Source: 630D-37 sp037447295 (GTDB taxonomy: Bacteria; Chloroflexota; Anaerolineae; Anaerolineales; Villigracilaceae). Taken from it: 8,610 nucleotides of DNA. Under the pieces are notes generated by a model. That model was not told where the DNA came from and made no database searches. It worked only from the letters and a program-made list of their open reading frames with translations. The stretch spans positions 1 through 8,610 of the forward strand of contig JBBIGZ010000103.1 in NCBI GenBank assembly GCA_037447295.1. The letters are read 5' to 3'. Shown one piece after another: positions 1 through 6,391 of this stretch. The position numbers were made by a program, and so were the translations under genes. Position 1 is the first letter of the stretch; every line of letters starts with the position of its first letter.

Positions 1-760
1 ACGAGGAAAAGTTAACCTGCAGATCCCCTTTGTAGGTAGATTTCATCACCAGCAAGCCGCGCGGCCGAATAGCACGCCGGGCGATGGCAAATCCCTCTGC
101 CGAACCGGTGGCTTCGACGACCACATCCCAGCGCCGCGGCGCGATCGAGGTCTCATCAATCGCCTGTATGCCCCAGCCTTTCAGCAGGGCGCGCGGGTGA
201 TCACGACGGACCAGGACGCGCAGATCGCAGCCGACCTGCGCCAACACCTGGGCGATCAGCAAACCCAAGCGTCCCGCGCCGATCACCAGCACGCGATCGG
301 TAGGGCGAATATGAGCCTGCTCGAGGATCTCCAGCGCGGCGGCCAACGGCTCGGTGAAAACAGCCTTTTCATCCGGCAAAGAAGGCGGCACACGGTGCAA
401 ATTCGCCAGTGGCAAGCGCGTATATTCGGCAAAAGTCCCATCCCGATTGACGATGCCGAGCACCGTGCGGTTTTCGCAATGGGTCGGATAACCGTTGCGG
501 CATGGCTCACAATGCCCACAAACAGCGTTGATTTCTCCCACCACTCGTTGACCGACCCACTGCGGATCGGGGGCCTCGACCACCTCGCCGACGAATTCAT
601 GCCCCAATACCCCCCGGTACGGATAGTACCCCTTCACCATTTCCAGGTCCGTGCTACAGATGCCGGCCAGGCGCACACGGATCAGCGCCTCGCCATCCGC
701 TTCTGGGTGCGGCAGCGAGCGCAGGTCAAGACGCCGATCTTCCAACCAAAGAGCTAGCAT
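1..760 (-). CDS. Zinc-dependent MDR alcohol dehydrogenase-like oxidoreductase (3' end beyond the window)
   Basis: The minus-strand frame stays open from an ATG at 760 to the window edge, giving 253 residues of a medium-chain dehydrogenase/reductase whose C-terminus lies outside. Visible features are a catalytic-zinc Cys35 (ICSTD), the GHE motif with His54-Glu55, a structural-zinc lobe with Cys81, Cys84, Cys87 and Cys95, Glu137 in the EPLAAALE segment, and a Rossmann motif GAGRLG at 161-166. The complete MDR family is usually about 330-350 residues, so roughly 80-100 are missing. The acidic residue usual for NAD binding at the end of the second Rossmann strand is replaced by Arg-Arg, which hints at NADP use but is weak evidence. 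The likely reaction is reversible oxidation of an alcohol or polyol; the substrate cannot be read. The ATG start matches the usual N-terminus of such proteins. There is no Shine-Dalgarno, and a TAAAAT box sits 11 bases upstream. The gene is divergent from the methyltransferase gene. Confidence 0.9.
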   Translation of the reverse strand, partial: MLALWLEDRRLDLRSLPHPEADGEALIRVRLAGICSTDLEMVKGYYPYRGVLGHEFVGEVVEAPDPQWVGQRVVGEINAVCGHCEPCRNGYPTHCENRTVLGIVNRDGTFAEYTRLPLANLHRVPPSLPDEKAVFTEPLAAALEILEQAHIRPTDRVLVIGAGRLGLLIAQVLAQVGCDLRVLVRRDHPRALLKGWGIQAIDETSIAPRRWDVVVEATGSAEGFAIARRAIRPRGLLVMKSTYKGDLQVNFSS

Positions 761-770
761 TTCAGCGCTA

Positions 771-776
771 ATTTTA
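771..776 (-). promoter_or_regulatory. Candidate -10 box (TAAAAT) for the MDR dehydrogenase
   Basis: On the minus strand TAAAAT is followed after 10 bases by the ATG at 760. The expected transcript would have a leader of only a few bases, which agrees with the absence of a Shine-Dalgarno. No convincing -35 hexamer is visible, so this is a pattern-based inference. Confidence 0.4.
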
Positions 777-816
777 CCCCAATCCGGAATAGGCAAGCCC
801 TCTCTCCCACCATCCA

Positions 817-859
817 TCCACGGTCCATTGTCCACGGTCCACCTCCCATCCACCGTCAA
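817..859. repeat. Short intergenic repeat cluster (TCCACGGTCC units)
   Basis: TCCACGGTCC occurs at 817-826 and again at 831-840, a 14-base period, followed by a degenerate copy (TCCACCGTC) near 850-858. The 14-mer at 830-843 matches 13 of 14 bases at 6514-6527, in the other divergent intergenic gap. No coding frame explains the cluster. It lies between divergent genes and directly upstream of a candidate promoter. Confidence 0.7.
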
Positions 860-866
860 CAAATGG

Positions 867-872
867 CATAAT
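867..872 (+). promoter_or_regulatory. Candidate -10 box (CATAAT) for the rsmF-like gene
   Basis: CATAAT ends four bases before the ATG at 877 and seven before the second in-frame ATG at 880. With a normal -10 to start-site distance, transcription would begin at or next to one of these ATGs, giving a leaderless mRNA. No Shine-Dalgarno precedes either ATG. No good -35 is visible. Confidence 0.45.
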
Positions 873-876
873 TGAC

Positions 877-2289
877 ATGATGACCACCTTTCCCCCTCTT
901 TTCCTCGATCGCATGCAGCGCTTCTTGGGTGAAGAGTATGCACCTTTCCGGCAAGCGCTACAGCAAGCGCCCCGAAACGGCCTGCGGGTGAACACGCTCA
1001 AACTTTCCGTGGAAGAGTTTGCCCGCATCAGCCCCTTTAGGCTGGAAGCAAGCGTGCCTTGGTGTCCGGCGGCCTTTTTGCTCCCTGCCGATGAGCGCCC
1101 CGGAAAACATCCATTTCACCTGGCCGGGCTATATTACCTTCAAGAGCCTTCGGCCATGGCACCGGCCGAAGCCTTGGCGCCGCGTCCTGGGGAACGCGTG
1201 CTCGATCTGGCGGCCTCACCCGGTGGCAAAACCACCCATCTGGCCGCGCTGATGCAAGGGGAAGGGATTTTGATCGCCAATGAGATCAAAGAAAAGCGCC
1301 TGGGGCAACTGGTGATGAACGTGGAGCGCTGGGGAGCACCCAATGTGATCGTGACCAACGAAAGCCCGGAGCGGCTTGTTGAGCGCTTTGAATCCTGGTT
1401 CGATCGGGTGTTGCTGGATGCTCCCTGCTCCGGGGAAGGCATGTTCCGCAAAGATACCTCGGCATCGGCCTACTGGTCCGAAGCGATGATCGCCGGGTGC
1501 GCGGCGCGTCAAAAGGTGCTTTTGCGTTTGGCGGCGCGCCTGGTGCGCCCCGGTGGGCATTTGCTCTATTCGACCTGCACCTTTGCCCCGGAAGAAAACG
1601 AAGGAGTAATCGCCAATTTCCTAGAAGAAAACCCACACTTCCACATTCTCCCCATTCCCAAATTTCCAGGAGCGATGGGAGGTCGGGCCGATTGGCTCGC
1701 GCCTCGTATCTCTGCACAAATTGCACAGGAATTGGAGGGGGCAGTGCGGCTTTTCCCGCATCGCGTGCCCGGCGAAGGGCATTTTCTCTGCCTATTGGAA
1801 CGCGAAGAAGAAACAACCCCTGCCCGAGCCGTGCGTTCCCTTTCGCCCTCTCCCCTACCATTTGCCTATCGCAAACTTTGGCAAGAATTCGTCGCAGAAA
1901 CCCTGTACCCAACCGCACGGTTAAGCGTTGCAAGCGATCACTTTTTCTTATGGCATGAGCGACTTTACTTTTTCCCCACTCTCTTGCCAGACCTGGAGGG
2001 GCTACGCCACGTCAACCGAGGATTGTGGGTGGGCACTTTCAAAAAGAACCGCTTCGAGCCGGCCCATCCGCTGGCCCTCTTCCTGCGTTCCGAAGAGGCC
2101 CAACAGGTGGCCGATTTCGATGCCGAAAGCCGCGAACTGCAGGTCTATCTGCGTGGGGAGTCCTTTCCGCTTTCCGGGCCGGATGGATGGGTGCTGGTTT
2201 GTGCGGAAGGCCGGCCGCTAGGCTGGGGCAAGCGCGTACGAGGAATACTCAAAAATCACTATCCCAAGCACTGGATGCGAAGCATATGA
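877..2289 (+). CDS. rsmF: RsmF-type 16S rRNA m5C methyltransferase (NOL1/NOP2/Sun family)
   Basis: This 470-residue protein is an S-adenosylmethionine-dependent RNA (cytosine-5) methyltransferase. An N-terminal NGLRVNT segment (34-40) is typical of the family. The SAM-binding motif AASPGGKTTH is at 112-121. The two catalytic cysteines lie in DAPCSG (Cys184, motif IV) and STCTF (Cys234, motif VI). After the HRVPGEGHF segment (295-303), the C-terminal 150 residues contain a GLWVGTF stretch and a final GWGKRVRGILKNHYP region. These look like the extra RNA-binding domains of RsmF/YebU proteins, and the length fits RsmF (about 450-480) better than RsmB. Known RsmF enzymes methylate C1407 of 16S rRNA (several sites in Thermus), so the exact target here is inferred. 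The start is 877, or 880 if leaderless. The stop overlaps the next gene's start. Confidence 0.9.
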   Translation: MMTTFPPLFLDRMQRFLGEEYAPFRQALQQAPRNGLRVNTLKLSVEEFARISPFRLEASVPWCPAAFLLPADERPGKHPFHLAGLYYLQEPSAMAPAEALAPRPGERVLDLAASPGGKTTHLAALMQGEGILIANEIKEKRLGQLVMNVERWGAPNVIVTNESPERLVERFESWFDRVLLDAPCSGEGMFRKDTSASAYWSEAMIAGCAARQKVLLRLAARLVRPGGHLLYSTCTFAPEENEGVIANFLEENPHFHILPIPKFPGAMGGRADWLAPRISAQIAQELEGAVRLFPHRVPGEGHFLCLLEREEETTPARAVRSLSPSPLPFAYRKLWQEFVAETLYPTARLSVASDHFFLWHERLYFFPTLLPDLEGLRHVNRGLWVGTFKKNRFEPAHPLALFLRSEEAQQVADFDAESRELQVYLRGESFPLSGPDGWVLVCAEGRPLGWGKRVRGILKNHYPKHWMRSI

Positions 2290-3539
2290 CCTTGAATATT
2301 GCCATGATCTCTTACCACACCTGCCCGTTGGCAACTCTAGGCGGTAAGGATACCGGCGGAATGAACGTTTATGTGCGCGATCTGACCCGTCAACTGGGGG
2401 CAATGGGGATTCACGTGGATGTGTTCACCCGTTCGCAGGATGAACACGTGCCTCACATTGTGCACGATCTCGGCTATGGCAACCGGGTGGTGCACGTGCC
2501 GGCCGGGCCGGAAGAACCGCGACCGAAACGAGAGCTTTTCCAGTATCTACCCCAGTTCGTAGAAGGCATTCAACGTTTCGCCGCCGAACGGAACCTGCGT
2601 TATGACATCATCCACAGTCACTACTGGCTTTCCGGCCTGGCGGCCGAAAAACTCTCGGATGTTTGGGGTGGAACGCCGATCGTCCACATGTTTCACACCC
2701 TGGGCGAGATGAAAAATCGTATTGCCCAAAGCGCTGCCGAGCGTGAACCGGAAGAGCGCCTGCGCGCCGAACGCCATTTGGTGCGTCGTGTGGATCGCAT
2801 CATCGCCGCTACACCCGCCGAAGAGACTCAGCTACGTTTCCTCTACCGCGCTCCGACCAAACGAATTCGCATTATTCCGCCGGGAGTGGATCTCGCCCAT
2901 TTCTATCCCATTCCGAAAGACGAAGCAAAGCTCTATCTGGAACTACCGCCAGAAGAACGCGTGATCCTTTTCGTCGGGCGCATCGAACCGCTGAAAGGCA
3001 TTGACACCTTGATCCAATCGATGGCCTGTCTGAGCCGTCAACACCGCCTGGGGAAATTCTGCCTGATCATCATCGGTGGCGATCCGGAACAGGATCTTCA
3101 GCAAATGGATGGTGAAATGCGGCGCTTGCAGCGCCTGTGCGATGAACTTTGCCTCGGCAATTTGGTCGTCTTTCTGGGAAAGCGCAACCAGGATGTGCTC
3201 CCTTATTATTATTCTGCCGCAGAAATGGTGGTCGTGCCCTCGCATTACGAATCTTTTGGCATGGTAGCCTTGGAGGCCATGGCCTGCGGGACGCCGGTCA
3301 TCGCCTCGCAGGTGGGTGGTTTGGCCTTCCTGGTACGCGATGGAGAAACCGGCTACCATGTGCCGGACGGCGATGTGCAGGCACTATGTGATCGCATGCG
3401 GCATTTACTCACCCAGGAAACGCTGCATGCACAAATCGGCGCACAGGCCGCGGCGTATGCCTGTTCCTATGATTGGCAAATAATTGTCCGACAGATCGTA
3501 GGAGTCTACCAGGAAGTGTTGGGGGAAAGAAAAAATTGA
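2286..3539 (+). CDS. GT4-family glycosyltransferase (MshA / sucrose-phosphate synthase-like)
   Basis: This retaining GT-B glycosyltransferase has 417 residues. The N-terminal acceptor domain carries GGMNVYVRDL (24-33), the signature shared by MshA and sucrose-phosphate synthase-type enzymes, with HSHYWLSG at 110-117 and HMFHTLG at 134-140. The C-terminal nucleotide-sugar domain has GRIEPLKG (231-238, Arg232 and Lys237) and the E-x7-E motif at Glu322/Glu330 within the YESFGMVALE segment. No signal peptide or membrane helix is evident, so it is probably cytoplasmic. The ATG at 2286 overlaps the upstream TGA by four bases (ATGA), implying translational coupling to the methyltransferase. The frame is open further upstream, but that part only shadows rsmF. 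Donor and acceptor cannot be decided: mycothiol, sucrose phosphate and glycolipid synthesis are all possible, and no partner gene settles it. Confidence 0.88.
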   Translation: MTLNIAMISYHTCPLATLGGKDTGGMNVYVRDLTRQLGAMGIHVDVFTRSQDEHVPHIVHDLGYGNRVVHVPAGPEEPRPKRELFQYLPQFVEGIQRFAAERNLRYDIIHSHYWLSGLAAEKLSDVWGGTPIVHMFHTLGEMKNRIAQSAAEREPEERLRAERHLVRRVDRIIAATPAEETQLRFLYRAPTKRIRIIPPGVDLAHFYPIPKDEAKLYLELPPEERVILFVGRIEPLKGIDTLIQSMACLSRQHRLGKFCLIIIGGDPEQDLQQMDGEMRRLQRLCDELCLGNLVVFLGKRNQDVLPYYYSAAEMVVVPSHYESFGMVALEAMACGTPVIASQVGGLAFLVRDGETGYHVPDGDVQALCDRMRHLLTQETLHAQIGAQAAAYACSYDWQIIVRQIVGVYQEVLGERKN

Positions 3540-3561
3540 CGGTCACCTTCTGGTGACCGTC
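3530..3561 (-). terminator. Intrinsic terminator for the NirK-fragment gene, convergent with the GT4 gene
   Basis: A perfect 10-bp stem (GACGGTCACC at 3538-3547 with GGTGACCGTC at 3552-3561) closes a TTCT loop. Read on the minus strand, it is followed by AA and then six T's (3535-3530), the layout of a Rho-independent terminator 24 bases after the stop at 3585. On the plus strand there is no T-run, so it serves the glycosyltransferase only weakly. The stem starts inside the TGA of that gene. Confidence 0.8.
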
Positions 3562-3584
3562 GTGTGGTAATAACAGGGTTTGGC

Positions 3585-3884
3585 TTAGTGCCCGCTTCCC
3601 GAAGACGGAGTGCCGTTATAGATTTCAGGATTTTCCGGGCCTTCCACAAGCAGGAAACCGGCCAATCCACGCTGCAACCGAGAGAGTGCGTGATCAACAA
3701 GGATAAAGCGGTCAGGAACTTCGAGTTTGAATTCGACCACCGCAGCCCCACCGGGCGGGACGAGCGTCGTCTGAACGTTGGTCAATGGAGTTGAAGTGAG
3801 CGCGGCCTGATCGTACACCCGATCGAAGATCTCACCGATGACATGGAAGGACGAAGTGAAGTTCGGTCCGCCCAAACTTTTCAT
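3585..3884 (-). CDS. C-terminal cupredoxin segment of copper nitrite reductase (NirK), free-standing or truncated
   Basis: The 99 residues resemble only the last quarter of NirK: GGPNFTSSFHVIGEIFD, NVQTTLVPPGGAAVVEFK, FILVDHALSRLQRG, FLLVEGPENPEIY. His14 aligns with the second-sphere catalytic His255 of the Alcaligenes enzyme and His65 with the type 2 copper ligand His306; their spacing (51) is identical. The type 1 copper ligands, the other type 2 histidines and the catalytic Asp belong to domain 1 and are absent, so it cannot be a nitrite reductase alone. The ATG at 3884 follows GAGAGGTG with good spacing. The same frame extends to a TTG at 3947, but those codons do not look like NirK. The 3' end is intact, with a Gly/Ser-rich tail ending in His and a terminator. 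It may be a relic of a 5'-deleted nirK or a small cupredoxin-related protein. There is no signal peptide. Confidence 0.75.
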   Translation of the reverse strand: MKSLGGPNFTSSFHVIGEIFDRVYDQAALTSTPLTNVQTTLVPPGGAAVVEFKLEVPDRFILVDHALSRLQRGLAGFLLVEGPENPEIYNGTPSSGSGH

Positions 3885-3888
3885 GGTA

Positions 3889-3896
3889 CACCTCTC
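3889..3896 (-). promoter_or_regulatory. Shine-Dalgarno of the NirK-fragment gene
   Basis: On the minus strand GAGAGGTG stands four bases before the ATG at 3884 (six counted from GAGAGG). GAGGTG pairs fully with the 3' end of 16S rRNA. This decides the short start and argues that the truncated frame can be translated. Confidence 0.6.
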
Positions 3897-3963
3897 GATA
3901 AGTGTGTTTGTGTTTACCTCCAGCCTGTCGTGTTGAAAATTTGCCAATCTGAGTTGGTAAACC

Positions 3964-3979
3964 TGTGTTATCGGTCACA
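3964..3979. promoter_or_regulatory. CRP/FNR-family-like palindrome upstream of the NirK fragment
   Basis: TGTGT-N6-TCACA on the plus strand (TGTGA-N6-ACACA on the minus) matches nine of ten positions of the classical CRP half-site pair. It lies about 80 bases upstream of the 3884 start. No clear -35/-10 pair was found between them, so the assignment is tentative. Confidence 0.3.
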
Positions 3980-3982
3980 ATA

Positions 3983-3997
3983 GCACCCCGTGGGTGC
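3983..3997. other. Small hairpin GCACCC-CGT-GGGTGC
   Basis: A 6-bp GC-rich perfect inverted repeat with a 3-base loop lies between the thrS terminator region and the NirK-fragment gene. No T-run follows on either strand. The 3948-4093 gap holds this hairpin, the neighbouring palindromes and no recognisable coding frame. Confidence 0.4.
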
Positions 3998-4037
3998 ACA
4001 CTGTTCTTTGATCTGGCGCAAAGAGATCGCTCTTAAA

Positions 4038-4071
4038 TTCACAATGCACGCGTTACCACGTGCATTGTGAA
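4038..4071 (-). terminator. Probable thrS transcription terminator (13-bp inverted repeat)
   Basis: TTCACAATGCACG (4038-4050) and CGTGCATTGTGAA (4059-4071) form a perfect 13-bp stem around an 8-base loop. It starts 23 bases beyond the thrS stop. Only a weak AT-rich tail follows on the minus strand, and a smaller hairpin (AAGAG-ATCG-CTCTT) lies at 4021-4034. Termination is likely but may need Rho; an operator role is the alternative. Confidence 0.55.
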
Positions 4072-4093
4072 GTAAGGAAGGCGTAGGACTCAA

Positions 4094-5896
4094 TTAGAGT
4101 TCCGCTGCGCGGCGACTGATCCGATCGCGGGCCCGGGCGATGAACTCTTCGAGCGGCACGTTGTTTTGCTGCGAGCCATCGCGCAGGCGCAGAGAAACTC
4201 TTCCGGCCTCCACTTCTTTGGCGCCGATGATGAGCATATACGGCACTTTCATCAACTGTGCCGAACGGATTTTGGCATTCATCCGATCCGAGCTCAGATC
4301 GGCCTGGGCACGGATACCCACTTCCCGTAGGCGCTGTACCACCTTTGTGGCATATTCATTTTGAGAATCGGTGATCGGGATCACGCGTACCTGTTCCGGC
4401 GCCAACCAGACCGGGAACGCACCGGCATAATGCTCCAGCAGGAAGCCGATCATGCGCTCGTGGGTCGAAAGCGGCGCGCGGTGAATGCACAACGGCACCT
4501 CTTCTTTCCCTTCGCGATTGATAAATTTCAGATCGAAACGCGCCGGTACGGCAAAATCTACCTGATTGGTCGCCAACGTGAACTCGCGCCCGATCGCACT
4601 CCAGATCTGGACGTCAACTTTCGGTCCGTAGAAGGCGGCTTCATCCTCGGCCTCAACAAAGGGCACGTTGTGACGGCGCAACACATTGCGCACCATCTCC
4701 TCGGTCTTTTCCCAAAGGTACTCATTATCCACGTACTTCTTACCCAGGCCGGCCTTGCTATGCAGGCTGAGTCGCATGACGTACTTTTCGATGCCGAAGA
4801 TGCGGAAGTATTCCTGATACATCGCGATCACGCCCATAAACTCCTGCTCGAATTGCTCCTCCGAGCAGTAAATATGGGCATCGTTCATCTGGAGCGAGCG
4901 CACACGCATCAGCCCGAACAGTTCGCCCGATTTCTCATAGCGATAGCAGGTGCCGTATTCGGCCAAGCGCAACGGCAAATCGCGATAGGTGCGCAACTTG
5001 CTAGCAAAGATTTTGTGATGCATCGGGCAGTTCATCGGCTTCAGGTAGTAGCGCACCCCTTCCATCTCCATCGGAGGATACATTGACTCCAGATAGAGCG
5101 GAATATGCCCGGAGCGGATATACAAGGCTTCTTTAGTGATGTGGGGTGTGCGCACCCGAACGTATCCGGCGCGCTCTTCCATCTCTTTCGCCAATTTCTC
5201 CAGTTCTTCGATCAGCACGCCACCGTTGGGCAACCAGAGCGGTAAGCCGGGTCCAACTTCGTCATCGAAGAAGAAGATCTCCAGTTCCCGCCCCAGCTTG
5301 CGATGATCGCGCTTTTTTGCCTCTTCCATCTGCCAGAGATATTGCTCGAGCTGTTCCTTCGTCTCCCAAGCAGTGCCGTAGATGCGCTGGAGCATCTTGT
5401 TCTTCTCGTCCCCGCGCCAGTAAGCTCCGGCCACCAAAAGGAGTTTGACGGCCTCCGGATTGATCTGGGAGGTGTTTTCCACATGAGGTCCACGACAGAG
5501 GTCCACGAAGGTATCGTGCTGATAGATCGAAATCTCCGGCTTTTCGGCCAGGGGGTGGCCGTGTTCATCCAGCTCGCCATGTTCTAGGGCATCGATCAAT
5601 TCCAGTTTATAGGGCTGATCGCGGAAGATTTGCCGTGCTTCGTCAGCCGTCACAACCTTGCGGATGAAAGGATGATTGCCGCGCAAGATCTCCTTCATAC
5701 GGGCTTCGATCTTTTCCAGGTCCTCTGGAGTCAGCGTGCGCGGCAGATCGAAATCATAGTAAAAGCCATTTTCGATCGCCGGACCGATGGCAATTTCGCC
5801 CTCCGGGAACATTTCCAGAACGGCCTGCGCCATGACGTGGGCCGTCGAATGGCGAATACGGTAGAGCAGAGAATCCTCATAACGTTCTTGCGACAT
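4094..5896 (-). CDS. thrS: Threonyl-tRNA synthetase lacking the TGS domain
   Basis: The 600-residue class II aminoacyl-tRNA synthetase charges tRNA-Thr with threonine in the cytoplasm. The editing domain appears first, with HSTAH (His16, His20) and CRGPH (Cys134, His138) as its zinc/hydrolysis motifs. The catalytic core follows: zinc-binding Cys290 in MNCPMHH, His341 in NDAHIYC and His472 in CIHRAPLS; motif 2 around RYEKSGELFGLMRVR (318-332); and motif 3 around 472-500. The anticodon-binding domain occupies about 500-600 (VRVIPI, GAKEVEAGRVSLR). Typical bacterial ThrRS is about 640 residues and begins with a TGS domain of about 60, absent here. The ATG at 5896 is firmly set by AGGAGGTG five bases upstream, and the T-box leader lies directly upstream, so the short form is native and not a misplaced start. 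Confidence 0.97.
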   Translation of the reverse strand: MSQERYEDSLLYRIRHSTAHVMAQAVLEMFPEGEIAIGPAIENGFYYDFDLPRTLTPEDLEKIEARMKEILRGNHPFIRKVVTADEARQIFRDQPYKLELIDALEHGELDEHGHPLAEKPEISIYQHDTFVDLCRGPHVENTSQINPEAVKLLLVAGAYWRGDEKNKMLQRIYGTAWETKEQLEQYLWQMEEAKKRDHRKLGRELEIFFFDDEVGPGLPLWLPNGGVLIEELEKLAKEMEERAGYVRVRTPHITKEALYIRSGHIPLYLESMYPPMEMEGVRYYLKPMNCPMHHKIFASKLRTYRDLPLRLAEYGTCYRYEKSGELFGLMRVRSLQMNDAHIYCSEEQFEQEFMGVIAMYQEYFRIFGIEKYVMRLSLHSKAGLGKKYVDNEYLWEKTEEMVRNVLRRHNVPFVEAEDEAAFYGPKVDVQIWSAIGREFTLATNQVDFAVPARFDLKFINREGKEEVPLCIHRAPLSTHERMIGFLLEHYAGAFPVWLAPEQVRVIPITDSQNEYATKVVQRLREVGIRAQADLSSDRMNAKIRSAQLMKVPYMLIIGAKEVEAGRVSLRLRDGSQQNNVPLEEFIARARDRISRRAAEL

Positions 5897-5901
5897 CCAA
5901 A

Positions 5902-5909
5902 CACCTCCT
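5902..5909 (-). promoter_or_regulatory. Strong Shine-Dalgarno of thrS
   Basis: AGGAGGTG on the minus strand, full anti-SD complementarity, ends five bases before the thrS ATG. It fixes the start and excludes an upstream extension that would encode a TGS domain. Confidence 0.85.
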
Positions 5910-5921
5910 GCCTAAGGAAAT

Positions 5922-5953
5922 AAAAAAACCTCTCGCCGCCTCGGGGCGAGAGG
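5922..5953 (-). terminator. T-box-controlled attenuator terminator of thrS
   Basis: CCTCTCGCC and GGCGAGAGG form a 9-bp stem with a 7-base loop, followed on the minus strand by seven T's. It lies 25 bases upstream of the thrS ATG and just downstream of the T-box sequence. In T-box genes this stem forms when charged tRNA is bound and is replaced by the antiterminator when uncharged tRNA is bound. Confidence 0.92.
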
Positions 5954-6175
5954 AAACTCACGCGGTTCCACCCGATTTGCCGTCCTTCCATCAGCCGAAA
6001 GGAGGCATCTCTTGTGACCGATAACGAGGTCAACCGTTTCCCATACTACCATTTCGGGTTCCGGGATTGGCTCGCGGGGGGTTTTCGGTGCCGGCCATCC
6101 GCAGAAGGCTCTCAATCTATGGCCTTCTTTCCCTGTCGGTGACGCATGCACCTACTCGTCCCGGTCATCGCCGTT
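5922..6175 (-). ncRNA. T-box riboswitch (threonine-responsive leader of thrS)
   Basis: The leader carries the hallmark sequence GGGTGGAACCGCG (minus strand, 5973-5961), which holds the UGGN that pairs with the tRNA acceptor end; here it reads UGGA. The base of Stem I can be traced. CCGGGA (6164-6159) pairs with TCCCGG (6066-6061), and above an internal loop GGTGC (6152-6148) pairs with GCACC (6091-6087). The internal loop has AGTA on its 5' side and GAAAACC on its 3' side, the usual specifier-loop arrangement. A threonine codon ACC (6082-6080) is available there, although an AAC triplet overlaps it by one base. The terminator lies downstream. Known T-box biology predicts more thrS transcript when uncharged tRNA-Thr accumulates. 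Identity is very secure; the exact specifier is an inference. Confidence 0.93.
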
Positions 6176-6181
6176 GGCAAT

Positions 6182-6210
6182 ATTCTAGTAGGGTTCAAAG
6201 GGATTGTCAA
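6182..6210 (-). promoter_or_regulatory. thrS promoter (TTGACA - 17 bp - TAGAAT)
   Basis: On the minus strand TTGACA (6210-6205) and TAGAAT (6187-6182) are separated by exactly 17 bases, a near-consensus housekeeping sigma promoter. Transcription should start near 6175, just before Stem I of the T-box, giving a leader of about 280 bases. The promoter overlaps the end of the Cys-rich frame at 6185-6391. Confidence 0.85.
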
Positions 6211-6391
6211 TGTTTTCTTTCGGAGTTTTAGGACTTTTGACTGTTGACTCCTCTGCAAAAAGACAGGATCTACAAGGATTTACGAGCGTTCCACAAGAAA
6301 AACACTTGCGTTTTCCATATTCTTGCCAGAACGGTTCTTGTGAGGAAACTTTGACTCCACTGCAAAAACCATGTCTGCCACACGGGCTCAA
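6185..6391 (-). CDS. Possible small Cys-rich (zinc-knuckle-like) protein or relic
   Basis: I do not recognise this frame. From a TTG at 6391 it encodes 68 residues with six cysteines, including C-x2-C-x6-C-x2-C (Cys30, 33, 40, 43), a spacing typical of zinc-binding knuckles. The C-terminal tail is charged and Pro/Lys-rich and ends in NPFEPY. The same frame stays open to 6472 and gains three more cysteines (ICVCPCP), but it contains no ATG or GTG start there, and no Shine-Dalgarno precedes the TTG. It is more AT-rich than its neighbours. Its TAG lies inside the thrS -10 box and its last codons cover the -35. It could be a real small gene with an unusual start, a decayed 5' end, or chance. The opposite strand is also open (6204-6488) but shows no motif. 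Confidence 0.3.
   Translation of the reverse strand: MSPCGRHGFCSGVKVSSQEPFWQEYGKRKCFSCGTLVNPCRSCLFAEESTVKSPKTPKENIDNPFEPY

Noticed and set aside
197..757. Plus-strand open frame of 186 codons opposite the MDR dehydrogenase
   Set aside because: It is antisense to a frame carrying all the MDR zinc and Rossmann motifs and shows no family motif of its own.
2025..2285. Upstream extension of the glycosyltransferase frame
   Set aside because: These codons overlap the rsmF C-terminal domain in another frame and encode low-complexity Arg/Gly/Ala-rich sequence; the GT4 fold begins at the ATG at 2286.
3885..3947. N-terminal extension of the NirK fragment to the TTG at 3947
   Set aside because: The added residues do not resemble NirK, and the strong Shine-Dalgarno lies inside this stretch, pointing to the ATG at 3884.
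4021..4071. Inverted repeats considered as mobile-element ends or a CRISPR repeat
   Set aside because: There is only one copy of each, no spacer array, no transposase and no target duplication; they fit the 3' end of thrS.
4361..5086. Plus-strand open frame of 241 codons inside thrS
   Set aside because: It is antisense to the fully conserved ThrRS catalytic core; the long frame is a codon-bias shadow.
5731..6151. Minus-strand open frames across the thrS leader
   Set aside because: This stretch is explained by the T-box structure (specifier loop, T-box sequence, terminator) and the 5' end of thrS, not by coding.
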